64,000 nucleotides of DNA, taken from Occultella kanbiaonis (GTDB lineage Bacteria > Actinomycetota > Actinomycetes > Actinomycetales > Beutenbergiaceae). The stretch spans positions 4,712,001 to 4,776,000 of the forward strand of contig NZ_CP046175.1 in NCBI RefSeq assembly GCF_009708215.1, in the 5' to 3' direction. The notes under the pieces were generated by a model, which made no database searches, had not been told where the DNA came from, and saw only the letters and a list, made by a program, of their open reading frames with translations. Shown in pieces: positions 25,380 to 34,295 of this stretch. Positions within the stretch are counted from its first letter, which is position 1, and each line of letters starts with the position of its first letter. The position numbers and the translations under genes are program-made.

Positions 25380-26459
25380 GTGGCAGTCAACGCACGCACG
25401 TCGGCCTCGGACCTGCCCGGCAGCGTGGTGGAGACCGCAGCGGCGGGCGCGCCCGGCGGGAAGGACGCGCGCCGCGAGACGTCGGCCGGCGGCGGGAGCG
25501 GCGCAGGTGGCGGCGCGCGCGGGGGGAACCGGGGCCGTGGCCGGGACGCCCGTGGCCGGGCCACCACGTGGACGCGGATGAAACGCGAGCGGGCCACCTA
25601 CCTCTTCATCGTGCCCGGTCTGCTGTTCTTCCTGATCTTCGCCTACCTGCCGCTCGCCGGGAACGTGGTCGCGTTCCAGGACTACTCCCCGTACTGGGGC
25701 ATCGGCGGCTCGGAATGGGTGGGCCTGCAGAACTTCGCCGCGATGTTCAACGACCCCCAGTTCATGCGGGCGCTGACGAACACCCTGGTGATCTCGTTCC
25801 TGCAGATCGTGTTCGCGTTCCCGGCTCCGATCCTGCTCGCGCTGCTGCTGAACTCGCTCATCTCGGAGCGGATCAAGCGCGTGGTGCAGTCGATCGTGTA
25901 CCTGCCGCACTTCATCTCCTGGGTGATCGTGATCGCGATCTGGCAGCAGGTCCTCGGCGGCGCCGGCCCGGTGGCCGAGCTGTTCTCCGCCATCGGCATC
26001 GACGGCGTGAACATCATGTCCGACCCGGACACGTTCAAGGCGCTGGTGGTCTCCCAGGTGATCTGGAAGGACATCGGCTGGGGCACGATCATCTTCTTCG
26101 CCGCCATCACCTCGATCCCGAACGAGCTGTACGAGGCGGCCGCGGTCGACGGCGCAGGGTCGTTGCGGCGCACCTGGCACGTGACCATGCCGGGGCTGGT
26201 GCCGGTGATCACGCTGCTGCTCATCCTGACCATCGGGAACGTGCTCACGGTCGGCTTCGAGCAGTTGCTGCTGCAGCAGCCCGCCGTCGGGTCCGCGGCA
26301 GCGGAGGTCCTGGACACGTTCGTCTACTACCGCGGCATCGCCGGCGGCGATTGGGGCCTGTCCACGGCCGCCGGTCTGTTCAAGGGCGTGATCGGCACCA
26401 TCCTGGTCATCGCCGCCAACAAGTTCGCCAAGCGACTCGGCACGGAAGGACTGTTCTGA
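25380..26459 (+). CDS. Sugar ABC transporter permease 1
   Basis: A 359-residue binding-protein-dependent permease with about six helices in its last 290 residues. The EAA loop reads ELYEAAAVDGAGSLRRTWHV, the contact site for the ATPase. RATYLFIVPGLLFFLIFAYL is the typical first helix of the LplB/UgpA group. The first 65 residues form a Gly/Arg/Ala-rich disordered extension, which is unusual. If the ATG at 25578 were used instead of GTG 25380, this extension would vanish and the protein would be of normal length. The GTG lies four bases after the binding-protein stop, which favours it. Confidence 0.9.
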   Translation: MAVNARTSASDLPGSVVETAAAGAPGGKDARRETSAGGGSGAGGGARGGNRGRGRDARGRATTWTRMKRERATYLFIVPGLLFFLIFAYLPLAGNVVAFQDYSPYWGIGGSEWVGLQNFAAMFNDPQFMRALTNTLVISFLQIVFAFPAPILLALLLNSLISERIKRVVQSIVYLPHFISWVIVIAIWQQVLGGAGPVAELFSAIGIDGVNIMSDPDTFKALVVSQVIWKDIGWGTIIFFAAITSIPNELYEAAAVDGAGSLRRTWHVTMPGLVPVITLLLILTIGNVLTVGFEQLLLQQPAVGSAAAEVLDTFVYYRGIAGGDWGLSTAAGLFKGVIGTILVIAANKFAKRLGTEGLF

Positions 26460-27394
26460 TGGCGGCCCTGCTCCCCACCGCTACGCCAACGAGGGGACCG
26501 GACGACCGGCGCCGGTACCCGAACCGCCCCGTCTGGATGGGCGTCCCGTCCAAGCCCGTCCAGGCGGCCAAGGCGGTCACGATCGCGTTCATCGTGCTCG
26601 TGATGCTGTACCCGTTCGTGTACGTCATCGCGATGAGCTTCGCCTCCCGCGAGGCCGCCGCGTCCGGCGGCCTGTTCCCGACGTCGTTCTCGCTGGACGC
26701 CTACCGGTCCATCCTCGGCGGGGACGTGGTCACCCGGGCGATGCTCGTCTCGATCGGGATCACCGCCGTCGGCACCACGCTGTCGATGATCTTCACCACC
26801 ACGCTCGCGTACGGGCTGATGCGCACCCGGGACGTACCCGGCGCGAAGTTCGTGCTCGTGCTGGTCCTGTGCACCATGCTGTTCGGGGCCGGGATCATCC
26901 CGAACTACCTGCTGGTGCGCTCCCTCGGGATGCTGGACTCGTACTGGTCGCTGATCATCCCGGGCCTGATCTCGGCGTTCAACATGGTGGTGGTCCGGAA
27001 CTTCTTCATGGGCCTGCCCTCCGAACTGCTCGAGTCGGCCCGCCTCGACGGCGCGAGCGACCTGCGCATCTTCACGCAGATCGTGCTGCCGCTGTCCAAG
27101 GCGGTGCTCGCGGTGATCGCGCTGTTCTACGCCGTCGGGTACTGGAACGCGTTCTTCAACGCGATGATCTACCTCAACGACACCACGAAGTGGCCGATCC
27201 AGGTGGTCCTGAACCAGTACGTGGTGCAGGGCTCGGCGCTGACCTCGATCCAGGCACCGGACCAGCCGCCGCCACCGGGTCAGACGCTGCAGATGGCCGT
27301 GATCGTGGTGGCCACGATCCCGATCCTGCTGCTCTACCCGTTCGCGCAGCGGTACTTCACGAAGGGCGTGCTCACGGGCGCCATCAAGGGCTGA
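26459..27394 (+). CDS. Sugar ABC transporter permease 2
   Basis: A 311-residue permease of the LplC/YtcP type with six helices and the EAA loop ELLESARLDGASDLRIFTQI. It starts on a TGATG overlap with permease 1. The pair forms the heterodimeric membrane channel for the upstream binding protein. No ATP-binding subunit is encoded in the window, so a shared MsmK-type ATPase elsewhere must energise it, as is common for such systems in Gram-positive bacteria. It is convergent with the TetR gene, 15 bases away. Confidence 0.92.
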   Translation: MAALLPTATPTRGPDDRRRYPNRPVWMGVPSKPVQAAKAVTIAFIVLVMLYPFVYVIAMSFASREAAASGGLFPTSFSLDAYRSILGGDVVTRAMLVSIGITAVGTTLSMIFTTTLAYGLMRTRDVPGAKFVLVLVLCTMLFGAGIIPNYLLVRSLGMLDSYWSLIIPGLISAFNMVVVRNFFMGLPSELLESARLDGASDLRIFTQIVLPLSKAVLAVIALFYAVGYWNAFFNAMIYLNDTTKWPIQVVLNQYVVQGSALTSIQAPDQPPPPGQTLQMAVIVVATIPILLLYPFAQRYFTKGVLTGAIKG

Positions 27395-27409
27395 GCCCGC
27401 CCGCGGCCC

Positions 27410-28051
27410 TCAGTCCTCCTCCGGGGCCAGCGCGGCGATCAACGCATCGATCGTCCGCCTGGTCACTGCCTCCATGTCCACCGTCCCGGGAGCGAGCAAC
27501 CATTGGATCTGCAACCCGTCCATCACCGCGATGATCGCCGTGGCCGTCTCGGCGATGTCCGCGTCGTCGCGGAGCTCGCCGATGTCCCGCGCGTCGGCGA
27601 GCGCTTCGGTGACCATGGCGCGCAGCCCCTCGTAGCGCGCCCGGAACCACGCCTGGGCCGGGTGGTCGGTGGTCACCGACTCCGCGGACAGCACCGTGTA
27701 CAGCTGCGTGATGCCGGGCCGGGTGGCGTTCCGGGCGGCGGTGTCGACGAGGTGGTGCAGGAACTCCAGGCCGCGCAGGCCGTGCCCGTGCCCGGCCTCC
27801 TCGATGTCGGCCATGTCCCGGTGGTGCAGGAGCTCGGTGAGCAGCTGGTCCTTGCTCTTGAAGTGATGCAGGATCCCGGCCGCGGAGATGCCGACCTCGT
27901 CGGCGATCTCGGCCAGGGACGCGTTGTAGAAGCCACGGGTGGCGAACGTCTGCGAGGCCACCTCGAGGATCTCCTGCCGCCGGCGCCTGGTGCGCTGCTT
28001 CTGCACCCCGTCCGCGCGGACGGACGCCGCCACGTCCGGATCGATACCCAT
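27410..28051 (-). CDS. TetR family transcriptional regulator of the glycan locus
   Basis: A 213-residue TetR regulator. The N-terminal helix-turn-helix shows ILEVASQTFATRGFYNASLA, IADEVGISAAGILHHFKSKD and the following LL. The C-terminal ligand domain contains TAARNATRPGITQLYTVLSAE, typical of a TetR subgroup associated with sugar and glycoside hydrolase genes. ATG 28051 is chosen over GTG 28102; neither has a strong ribosome site. It is divergent from the GH3 gene (75 bases) and convergent with the permeases, so it probably represses the whole locus in response to a sugar. Sugar loci of this kind are more often run by LacI proteins. Confidence 0.88.
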   Translation of the reverse strand: MGIDPDVAASVRADGVQKQRTRRRRQEILEVASQTFATRGFYNASLAEIADEVGISAAGILHHFKSKDQLLTELLHHRDMADIEEAGHGHGLRGLEFLHHLVDTAARNATRPGITQLYTVLSAESVTTDHPAQAWFRARYEGLRAMVTEALADARDIGELRDDADIAETATAIIAVMDGLQIQWLLAPGTVDMEAVTRRTIDALIAALAPEED

Positions 28052-28125
28052 GTCGGCGACTGTAGACGACTTCTCCGACCCCTCCGGCCCACTCGAAACC
28101 ACCCCGCAGCAACGATCGGATCTCG

Positions 28126-30627
28126 ATGACCTCCCTGCCCACCGAAGACCTTCTCGCCCGGGTCGCCACCCTGACCGTCGCCGAGAAGGTCACCCTGCTC
28201 ACCGGCGCCACCGCCTGGACCACCCACGCCCACGAGGCGATCGGCCTGGCGGAGGTCGTGATGTCGGACGGCCCGGCGGGCGTGCGCGGCATCGAGCCCG
28301 GCACGTCGACCTCGCTCCCGGCCCCGAGTGCGCTCGCCGCCACCTGGGACCTCGAGCAGGCGGCGCGGATCGGCCGGTTCTTCGCGGCGGCAGCCCGGCG
28401 CCGGGGCGTGGACGTGGTCCTGGCCCCGGTGCTGAACCTGCAGCGGATCCCGGTCGGCGGACGCCACTTCGAGAACTACAGCGAGGACCCGTACCTGACC
28501 GGGGAGGTCGGCGCCGCCGTCATCGCCGCGATGCAGGACCTCGGCGTGGCAGCCTGCGCGAAGCACTTCGTCGCCAACGACTCCGAGACCGACCGGACCA
28601 CCTACGTGGCCCGGGTGGACGAGGTCACCCTCCGCGAGGCGTACCTGCCGCCGTTCCACCGGGGTGCGGTCGAGGCCGGCGCCTGGACGGTCATGTCCGC
28701 CTACAACGGCCTCGACGACGGCGAGGAGTCCGCCCCCGCGGGCGAGCACCGCCGGCTGCTCACCACCCTGTTGAAGCAGGAGTGGGGCTACGACGGGCTC
28801 GTGGTCAGCGACTGGGCGGCGGCCCGCACGACCGCCCCGACGGCGAACGCCGGGATGGATCTGGTCATGCCCGGACCGCACGGGCCCTGGCAGGACGCGC
28901 TCGTCGCGGCCGTCGAGGCCGGCGAGGTGCCCGAGTCGGTCATCGACGACAAGGTGGTCCGGTTGCTGCGCCTGGCCGAGCGCGTCGGCAAGCTCGACGG
29001 CGCAGGTCCGGTGCCGATCCCGGCGCACCTCGCCGAGGAGGGCCGGTCGGTCTCGCGCGACCTCGCGGCGCGCGCGACCGTCGTGCTGCGCCGCGGGACG
29101 GCGTGGCCACTGGCGGCGGCGTCCGCCGGCCCGACGATCGCGCTCATCGGCGCCAACGCCGTCGAGCCCTACGTGCAGGGCGGCGGCAGCGCGAAGGTGC
29201 GCGTCGAGCACGAGGTGAGCCCCCTCGAAGGGCTCACGGACGCGCTCGACGGCACCTCCGCCGTCGTCCGCTTCGCCCGCGGTGGCGCGGTGCTCGCGCA
29301 TGCGCCGATGCTCGGCACCGACCTCGTCACGGACCCCGTCACCGGCGGGCCCGGCGTGCACCTGAGCGCCCACGACGCCGGCGGTGCGCTGCTCGCGCAG
29401 GAGTCCGCTGCCCGCACCGACTGGACCTGGCACTACGGCTTCCCGGCGGACACGGCCGAGCTGGTCCTGCGTACCACGGTGCACCTGACCGGGGACGGCA
29501 CCCACGAGCTGGAGCTCGGCGCGATCGGCTACCACGACGTGTTCGTCGACGGCGAGCTGGTGGCCAGCGTCCGCGACGACGACGGCGCCCAGGCGGTGCT
29601 GAACTCGTCGGTGAACGCACCCCTCGGGGTACGGGTGCCCGTCGCGGTCGAGGGGTCGCGGGACGTCCCGGTCGAGCTGCGCCTGCACGTCGTGGACACC
29701 GGCCAGTACGGGCGGCTCATCAGCGCGACGCTGCGGCACGCGCTGCCCGGCCCGGACTCCGGCACCGAGATCGACGATGCCGTGGCCCTGGCTGCCGAGG
29801 CGGACGTCGCGGTCGTGGTGGTCGGCACGAACGGCGAGGTGGAGAGCGAGGGCTGGGACCGCGCCTCGCTCGCGCTGCCGGGCCGCCAGGACGAGCTCGT
29901 CCGCCGCGTCGCGGCCGTGAACCCGCGCACCGTGGTGGTGGTGAACGCGGGCGCGCCGGTGCTGCTGCCGTGGCTCGACGAGGTCGACACGGTGCTCTGG
30001 GCGTGGCTGCCGGGGCAGGAGTTCGGGCATGCCCTCGCCGACGTGCTGCTCGGCCGGACCGAGCCCGCCGGCCGACTGCCGTGGACGCTGCCCGCGAGCG
30101 CCGACGACGTGCCGGTCCCGGACGGCGTGCCCATCGACGGCGTCATCGACTACCGCGAGGGCACGGACGTGGGCTACCTGGGCTGGCAGCGGCTCGGCCG
30201 CACGCCGGCGCTGCCGTTCGGGCACGGGCTGGGCTGGACCGACTTCACCCACGGCGAGGCCGCCGTGACCTTCGAGCCCGACGGCGATCTCACGGTCGGC
30301 GTGGACGTCACCAACGTCGGACCGCGCGCCGGGCGCGAGGTGGTGCAGGTGTACCTGGAGCGACCCGGTGACCCGGGGATGCTGCGGCTGGCCGCCTTCG
30401 CGAGCACTGACCTGGCAGCGGGTGCCGTGGCCGCGGTGACCGTGCGGGTGCCCGCGCGTGCCGTCGAGCGGTGGGTCGTTGCCGGATCGGGATCGCCGGG
30501 GTGGCGGCGGGTCGGCGGCACCTATCGGGTGCACGTGGGCCGGTCCGTGGCGGACATCCGCGCCACCGCGAACGTCACCGTCGAGGGTGCGGACATGCCC
30601 GTTGCCGACGGCGTGGTGCACGCATGA
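28126..30627 (+). CDS. Glycoside hydrolase family 3 (beta-glucosidase type)
   Basis: An 833-residue GH3 enzyme. The N-terminal TIM barrel carries the substrate Asp in MSDGPAGVRG and the nucleophile Asp229 in LVVSDWAAART. A PA14-like insertion follows (LTGDGTHELELGAIGYHDVF region). The alpha/beta sandwich contributes the acid/base Glu around NGEVESEGWDR. A fibronectin type III-like domain (VGVDVTNVGPRAGREVVQVY) closes the protein. This GH3-PA14-FnIII order is typical of beta-glucosidases and beta-xylosidases. There is no signal peptide, so it should act in the cytosol on imported oligosaccharides. It overlaps the GH5 gene by ATGA. The ribosome site is weak. Confidence 0.94.
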   Translation: MTSLPTEDLLARVATLTVAEKVTLLTGATAWTTHAHEAIGLAEVVMSDGPAGVRGIEPGTSTSLPAPSALAATWDLEQAARIGRFFAAAARRRGVDVVLAPVLNLQRIPVGGRHFENYSEDPYLTGEVGAAVIAAMQDLGVAACAKHFVANDSETDRTTYVARVDEVTLREAYLPPFHRGAVEAGAWTVMSAYNGLDDGEESAPAGEHRRLLTTLLKQEWGYDGLVVSDWAAARTTAPTANAGMDLVMPGPHGPWQDALVAAVEAGEVPESVIDDKVVRLLRLAERVGKLDGAGPVPIPAHLAEEGRSVSRDLAARATVVLRRGTAWPLAAASAGPTIALIGANAVEPYVQGGGSAKVRVEHEVSPLEGLTDALDGTSAVVRFARGGAVLAHAPMLGTDLVTDPVTGGPGVHLSAHDAGGALLAQESAARTDWTWHYGFPADTAELVLRTTVHLTGDGTHELELGAIGYHDVFVDGELVASVRDDDGAQAVLNSSVNAPLGVRVPVAVEGSRDVPVELRLHVVDTGQYGRLISATLRHALPGPDSGTEIDDAVALAAEADVAVVVVGTNGEVESEGWDRASLALPGRQDELVRRVAAVNPRTVVVVNAGAPVLLPWLDEVDTVLWAWLPGQEFGHALADVLLGRTEPAGRLPWTLPASADDVPVPDGVPIDGVIDYREGTDVGYLGWQRLGRTPALPFGHGLGWTDFTHGEAAVTFEPDGDLTVGVDVTNVGPRAGREVVQVYLERPGDPGMLRLAAFASTDLAAGAVAAVTVRVPARAVERWVVAGSGSPGWRRVGGTYRVHVGRSVADIRATANVTVEGADMPVADGVVHA

Positions 30628-32351
30628 GCTCCACCGTGTCCGGCACCCACCCGCCGCTGAGCCCGCTCGCCGCGACGCGTCCGGACGTCACCGCGCGCTC
30701 CTTCGTGCGCCGCGCGGGCACCCGGATCGTGGACGGCACCGGCGCACCGGCGCTCGAACGCGGCGTCGGGATCGGCACCTGGCTGCTGCCGGAGGGCTAC
30801 ATGTGGGGCTTCCGGCCGGCCGAGCGGCCCGGAGCCGGCGTGCCCGCGCAGTCCCCGCGGGAGATCGAGGCCCTGTTCGCCGACCTGGTCGGGCCCGAAC
30901 GGGCGGCGGCGTTCTGGACCCGGTGGCGGGCGTCGTTCTTCACCGAGGCCGACGTCGCCGAGATCGCCGCGCAGGGTTTCGACCACGTGCGGTTGCCGAT
31001 CAACTCCCGCGTCGTCATGGATGACTCGGGCGCGTTCCTCGCCGACGGGTTCGCCCTGGTCGACGCGTGCATCGACTGGTGCCGCACGCACGGCCTGCAC
31101 GTGGTGCTGGACCTGCACGGCGCCCCCGGCGGGCAGACCGGCACCAACATCGACGACTCACCGCGCGGGCGCCCGGAACTGTTCACCGATCCGGGCTACC
31201 GCGCGCTGACCGTCGCGCTGTGGGCCGAACTGGCCCGCCGGTACTCCGGCGAGCCGGTGGTCGCGGCCTACGACCTGCTCAACGAACCGCTGCCGAACGA
31301 GCACGCCGCCGCCCACGCCGTCGACCTGGTCAACCTGTACCGCGACCTCACCGCGACCATCCGGGCCATCGACCCCGACCACCTGATCATGTACGAAGGT
31401 CTGCACTGGGCCAGCGACGTCTCGATCTTCACCGAGGTCTGGGACGCGAACTCTGCGATCCAGTTCCACCGGTACTGGGCGCCGCCGGACCGGGCCGGGA
31501 TCGCGCATGTCCTCGAGGTCCGGGACCGACTCGGCCTGCCGATCTACATGGGCGAGGGCGGCGAGAACGGCACCGACTGGCTCGCCGCCGCGTTCGGGCT
31601 GTACACGGCCCAGGGCATCGGCTGGAACTTCTGGACCTGGAAGAAGATCGACAACCCGCACTCCCCCGCCGTGGTCGTGCCACCGCCGGGATGGGAGGCG
31701 ATCACCGGGTACGCGGCCGGCCTGCGTGAGCGGCCCGACCCCGACGCCGCCTGGGCCACGCTGCTCGCGCTCGTCGAGGCGGTGCGGCTGCCGAACTGCA
31801 CCTGGCACGGTGAGGTGATCGCGGCGCTGCTGCACCGCGCGCCGGTGACCCTGCCGGCCTACGCGTTCTCCGGTGCCGGCGCAGGTGAGCCCGCGGCCAC
31901 GGCCGGCGGCGCCGCCGACGAGCCGTGGGCCGACGACCCGGTGACCATCCGGTACACCGGCGGCGACCCCGACGTGAACCCGTTCGCCGCCGACCCGGCC
32001 GAGCGCGCCCGGGCCGGCACGTTCACGGCGCACCTGCGCGCCGGGGACCGGATCGACTACGACCTGCACGTCGCCGAGCCGGCGGCGCGCCCCGGCGGCG
32101 CACCCGAGACCACGGTGACCCTGCGGACCGGGCCGGCTGCGCCGTCGGGCATCACGCCGACTCCGGCCCCGTCGGCGGACCCGGCCACGCCCTCCGGCGC
32201 CCTGGCCGTGCGCCTCGGCGGCGTCGCGGTCACCGGCGCCTGGTCCGGGACCACCTGGCGCGGCTCGACGCCGACGGTCCCCGGCCCCGCCACGCTCCGG
32301 ATCGGCGTCGAGGACGGTGTGGTCGACCTGATCGAGATCGCCGTGCGCTGA
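30624..32351 (+). CDS. Glycoside hydrolase family 5-like enzyme with C-terminal beta domain
   Basis: A 575-residue clan GH-A hydrolase. The barrel shows LPINSR, HVVLDLHGAPGGQ, the acid/base Glu221 in LLNEPLP, a conserved QFHRYW strand and the nucleophile Glu311 in YMGEGGENG. This is the GH5 exo-glucanase/beta-glycosidase pattern. After about residue 420 comes an Ala/Gly linker and a beta-rich domain (DRIDYDLHVAE, LRIGVEDGVVDLIEIAVR) resembling a carbohydrate-binding module. No signal peptide is visible, so it is probably cytosolic and works with the coupled GH3. The exact linkage is unknown. Confidence 0.9.
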   Translation: MSSTVSGTHPPLSPLAATRPDVTARSFVRRAGTRIVDGTGAPALERGVGIGTWLLPEGYMWGFRPAERPGAGVPAQSPREIEALFADLVGPERAAAFWTRWRASFFTEADVAEIAAQGFDHVRLPINSRVVMDDSGAFLADGFALVDACIDWCRTHGLHVVLDLHGAPGGQTGTNIDDSPRGRPELFTDPGYRALTVALWAELARRYSGEPVVAAYDLLNEPLPNEHAAAHAVDLVNLYRDLTATIRAIDPDHLIMYEGLHWASDVSIFTEVWDANSAIQFHRYWAPPDRAGIAHVLEVRDRLGLPIYMGEGGENGTDWLAAAFGLYTAQGIGWNFWTWKKIDNPHSPAVVVPPPGWEAITGYAAGLRERPDPDAAWATLLALVEAVRLPNCTWHGEVIAALLHRAPVTLPAYAFSGAGAGEPAATAGGAADEPWADDPVTIRYTGGDPDVNPFAADPAERARAGTFTAHLRAGDRIDYDLHVAEPAARPGGAPETTVTLRTGPAAPSGITPTPAPSADPATPSGALAVRLGGVAVTGAWSGTTWRGSTPTVPGPATLRIGVEDGVVDLIEIAVR

Positions 32352-32436
32352 CCCGCTCAGGTCCACCTCGCGGACCCGCTCGGACCCCGCCACGTCGGAG
32401 TAGAGTGCGAAACCCAGCCCCTTCTCGAGGTGTGCC

Positions 32437-33246
32437 ATGCACGTCCAGGCCGATCGCGTCGCAGCGTTCCACCGCCTGCACTCCGGTGGCACCTTCGTGA
32501 TGCCGAACCCCTGGGACCCCGGGAGCGCGCGGGCCCTGGCGGGGCTCGGTTTCCCGGCGCTGGCGACGACGAGCTCGGGGTTCGCCTGGACACGCGGTCG
32601 GGCGGACACCCACGTCGACCTCGAGCAGGTCCTCGCGCACCTGCAGGAGGTCGCCGACGCCGTCGAGGTGCCGGTGAACGCCGACTTCGAGGGTGGCTAC
32701 GCCGTCGATCCCGAGCAGGTGGCCACGAACGTGACCCGCGCCGTCGCGACCGGTATCGCCGGCCTGTCGATCGAGGACTCCTCGGGCGATGCGACCGAGC
32801 CGCTGCTCCCGTTCGGGGTGTCCCTCGAGCGGGTGCGGTCGGCGCGACGCGCGATCGACGAGAGCGGAACGGGGGTGCTGCTGACCGCGCGGTCGGAGGG
32901 CTTCGTCGTCGGCCGCCCGGACATCGTCGAGACCGTGCGCCGGCTGCGCGCGTACGCCGAGGCGGGTGCAGACTGCCTCTACGCGCCCCGGATCACGTCG
33001 GTCGAGGACGTCGAGGCGGTCGTGGCCGCGGTCGCGCCGAAGCCGGTGAACCTGCTGATCAACGCGCCGTTCCTGACCGTGGCGCAGGCGGGCGAGCTCG
33101 GCGTGCGGCGGATCAGCGTGGGCGGCACCCTGGCGCGCTCGGCGTGGGGCGCCTTCCTCGGCGTCGCGCGGGAGATCGCCGACACCGGCACGTTCTCCGG
33201 GTTCCGGGACCTGCCGGACGTCGACGGTATGTTCGCCGGCGGCTGA
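32437..33246 (+). CDS. Isocitrate lyase / PEP mutase superfamily enzyme
   Basis: A 269-residue single-domain enzyme of the PrpB-like superfamily, which cleaves or forms C-C or C-P bonds next to a carboxylate. Recognisable elements are FVMPNPWDPGSARAL, ADFEGGYAVDP (metal-binding acids), SIEDSSGD and a late NLLINAP strand. It lacks the ICL KKCGH motif and the PEP mutase EDK-x5-NS motif, so the reaction is probably a decarboxylase or lyase on an oxaloacetate- or methylisocitrate-like acid. A TAGAGT hexamer near 32402 could be its -10. It is separate from the next operon (137-base gap). Confidence 0.88.
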   Translation: MHVQADRVAAFHRLHSGGTFVMPNPWDPGSARALAGLGFPALATTSSGFAWTRGRADTHVDLEQVLAHLQEVADAVEVPVNADFEGGYAVDPEQVATNVTRAVATGIAGLSIEDSSGDATEPLLPFGVSLERVRSARRAIDESGTGVLLTARSEGFVVGRPDIVETVRRLRAYAEAGADCLYAPRITSVEDVEAVVAAVAPKPVNLLINAPFLTVAQAGELGVRRISVGGTLARSAWGAFLGVAREIADTGTFSGFRDLPDVDGMFAGG

Positions 33247-33383
33247 GGCACCCGGCCCCGGTGGGGATCGTCACCCGCCCGCTCAGATGAGACCTCTCTC
33301 ACGCTCCACTCATGGAGTCCTTACTCGCGCGCAGGACCTTTGGTGTTGTCACCCTCCGGTCCCTCGAGTGGAGCTGAACCACG

Positions 33384-34295
33384 ATGTCACTCTCCCTGCT
33401 CGGTGTGCACGCGCTGTGCCACACCCTGGCGGCGGTCGCCGCGCTCGGCCTCGGCTCGGTGCTGGCCCGCCGTCTCCGGCGACACCGACTGCTGATCGTC
33501 GTGGCCGTCGTCTCCGCGATCGTCCTCGTCCCGGCGAACCTCTACTGCGCCGTCTCGCCGGCCGCGCACGACTGGCTGGTGATCGGTGTGACGCTCGCCA
33601 GCATGCTCAGCCTGGCCACGGTCACCGTGCTCGCGCTGACCCACCGGGTGGCGACCCCCGGAGCGCTCCTGCCGCGCCGGGTGCTGGCCATCGGCGCGCA
33701 CCCGGACGACCTCGAGCTCGCCTGCGGCGGCACCCTCGCGAGGCTCGTGGACTCCGGTCACGAGGTGCACCAGCTGGTGATGAGCGCGGGATCCGTTGGC
33801 GGTGACGGCGACCGGCGACCCGACGAGGCGGTGCGCGCCGGCGGATTCCTCGGCAGCACCCGCACCGAGGTCCACGACTTCACAGACACCCGGCTGGAGG
33901 AGTCCGACGTCGAGATGATGCAGGTCATCGAGGCGAAGATCCGTCGGTTCAATCCGGACGTGATCTTCACCCACTCGGCCAACGACCAGCACCAGGACCA
34001 CCGGGCCGTGCACATCGCCACCCTCAGGGCAGCCCGCAGGCACCCGGCGATCCTGTGCTACGAGAGTCCGTCGGCGACCCGGGCGTTCGATCCCTCGGTC
34101 TTCGTCGACATCGAGGGCTACGTGGACGTCAAGGCCGGCGCCGTCGCGACGCACGGCAACCAGAGGGACAAGCCGTACATGTCCGCCGAACGGGTGCACG
34201 GCAAGGCGGTCCACCGGGGCGATCAGGCCAAGGTGCGCCACGCCGAGGGTTTCGAGCCGGTGCGCCTGATGGGATTCGTGGCGGGTGACCTGTGA
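33384..34295 (+). CDS. Membrane-anchored PIG-L family deacetylase
   Basis: A 303-residue protein with three N-terminal helices (about 5-28, 35-56 and 64-86), followed by a PIG-L/LmbE domain. The zinc site is AHPDDLE (His106, Asp109) with the later QHQDHRAVH supplying the third ligand. PIG-L enzymes remove acetyl groups from N-acetylglucosaminyl compounds such as GlcNAc-PI or mycothiol precursors. The membrane anchor points to a lipid-linked or polymer substrate. GGAG lies about ten bases before the ATG. It is coupled by a GTGA overlap to an ATP-grasp enzyme and then a processive glycosyltransferase. Confidence 0.9.
   Translation: MSLSLLGVHALCHTLAAVAALGLGSVLARRLRRHRLLIVVAVVSAIVLVPANLYCAVSPAAHDWLVIGVTLASMLSLATVTVLALTHRVATPGALLPRRVLAIGAHPDDLELACGGTLARLVDSGHEVHQLVMSAGSVGGDGDRRPDEAVRAGGFLGSTRTEVHDFTDTRLEESDVEMMQVIEAKIRRFNPDVIFTHSANDQHQDHRAVHIATLRAARRHPAILCYESPSATRAFDPSVFVDIEGYVDVKAGAVATHGNQRDKPYMSAERVHGKAVHRGDQAKVRHAEGFEPVRLMGFVAGDL

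Noticed and set aside
32437-33246. Possible PEP mutase of a phosphonate pathway
   Set aside because: The EDK-x5-NS motif of true PEP mutases is missing and no phosphonopyruvate decarboxylase or aminotransferase lies nearby.
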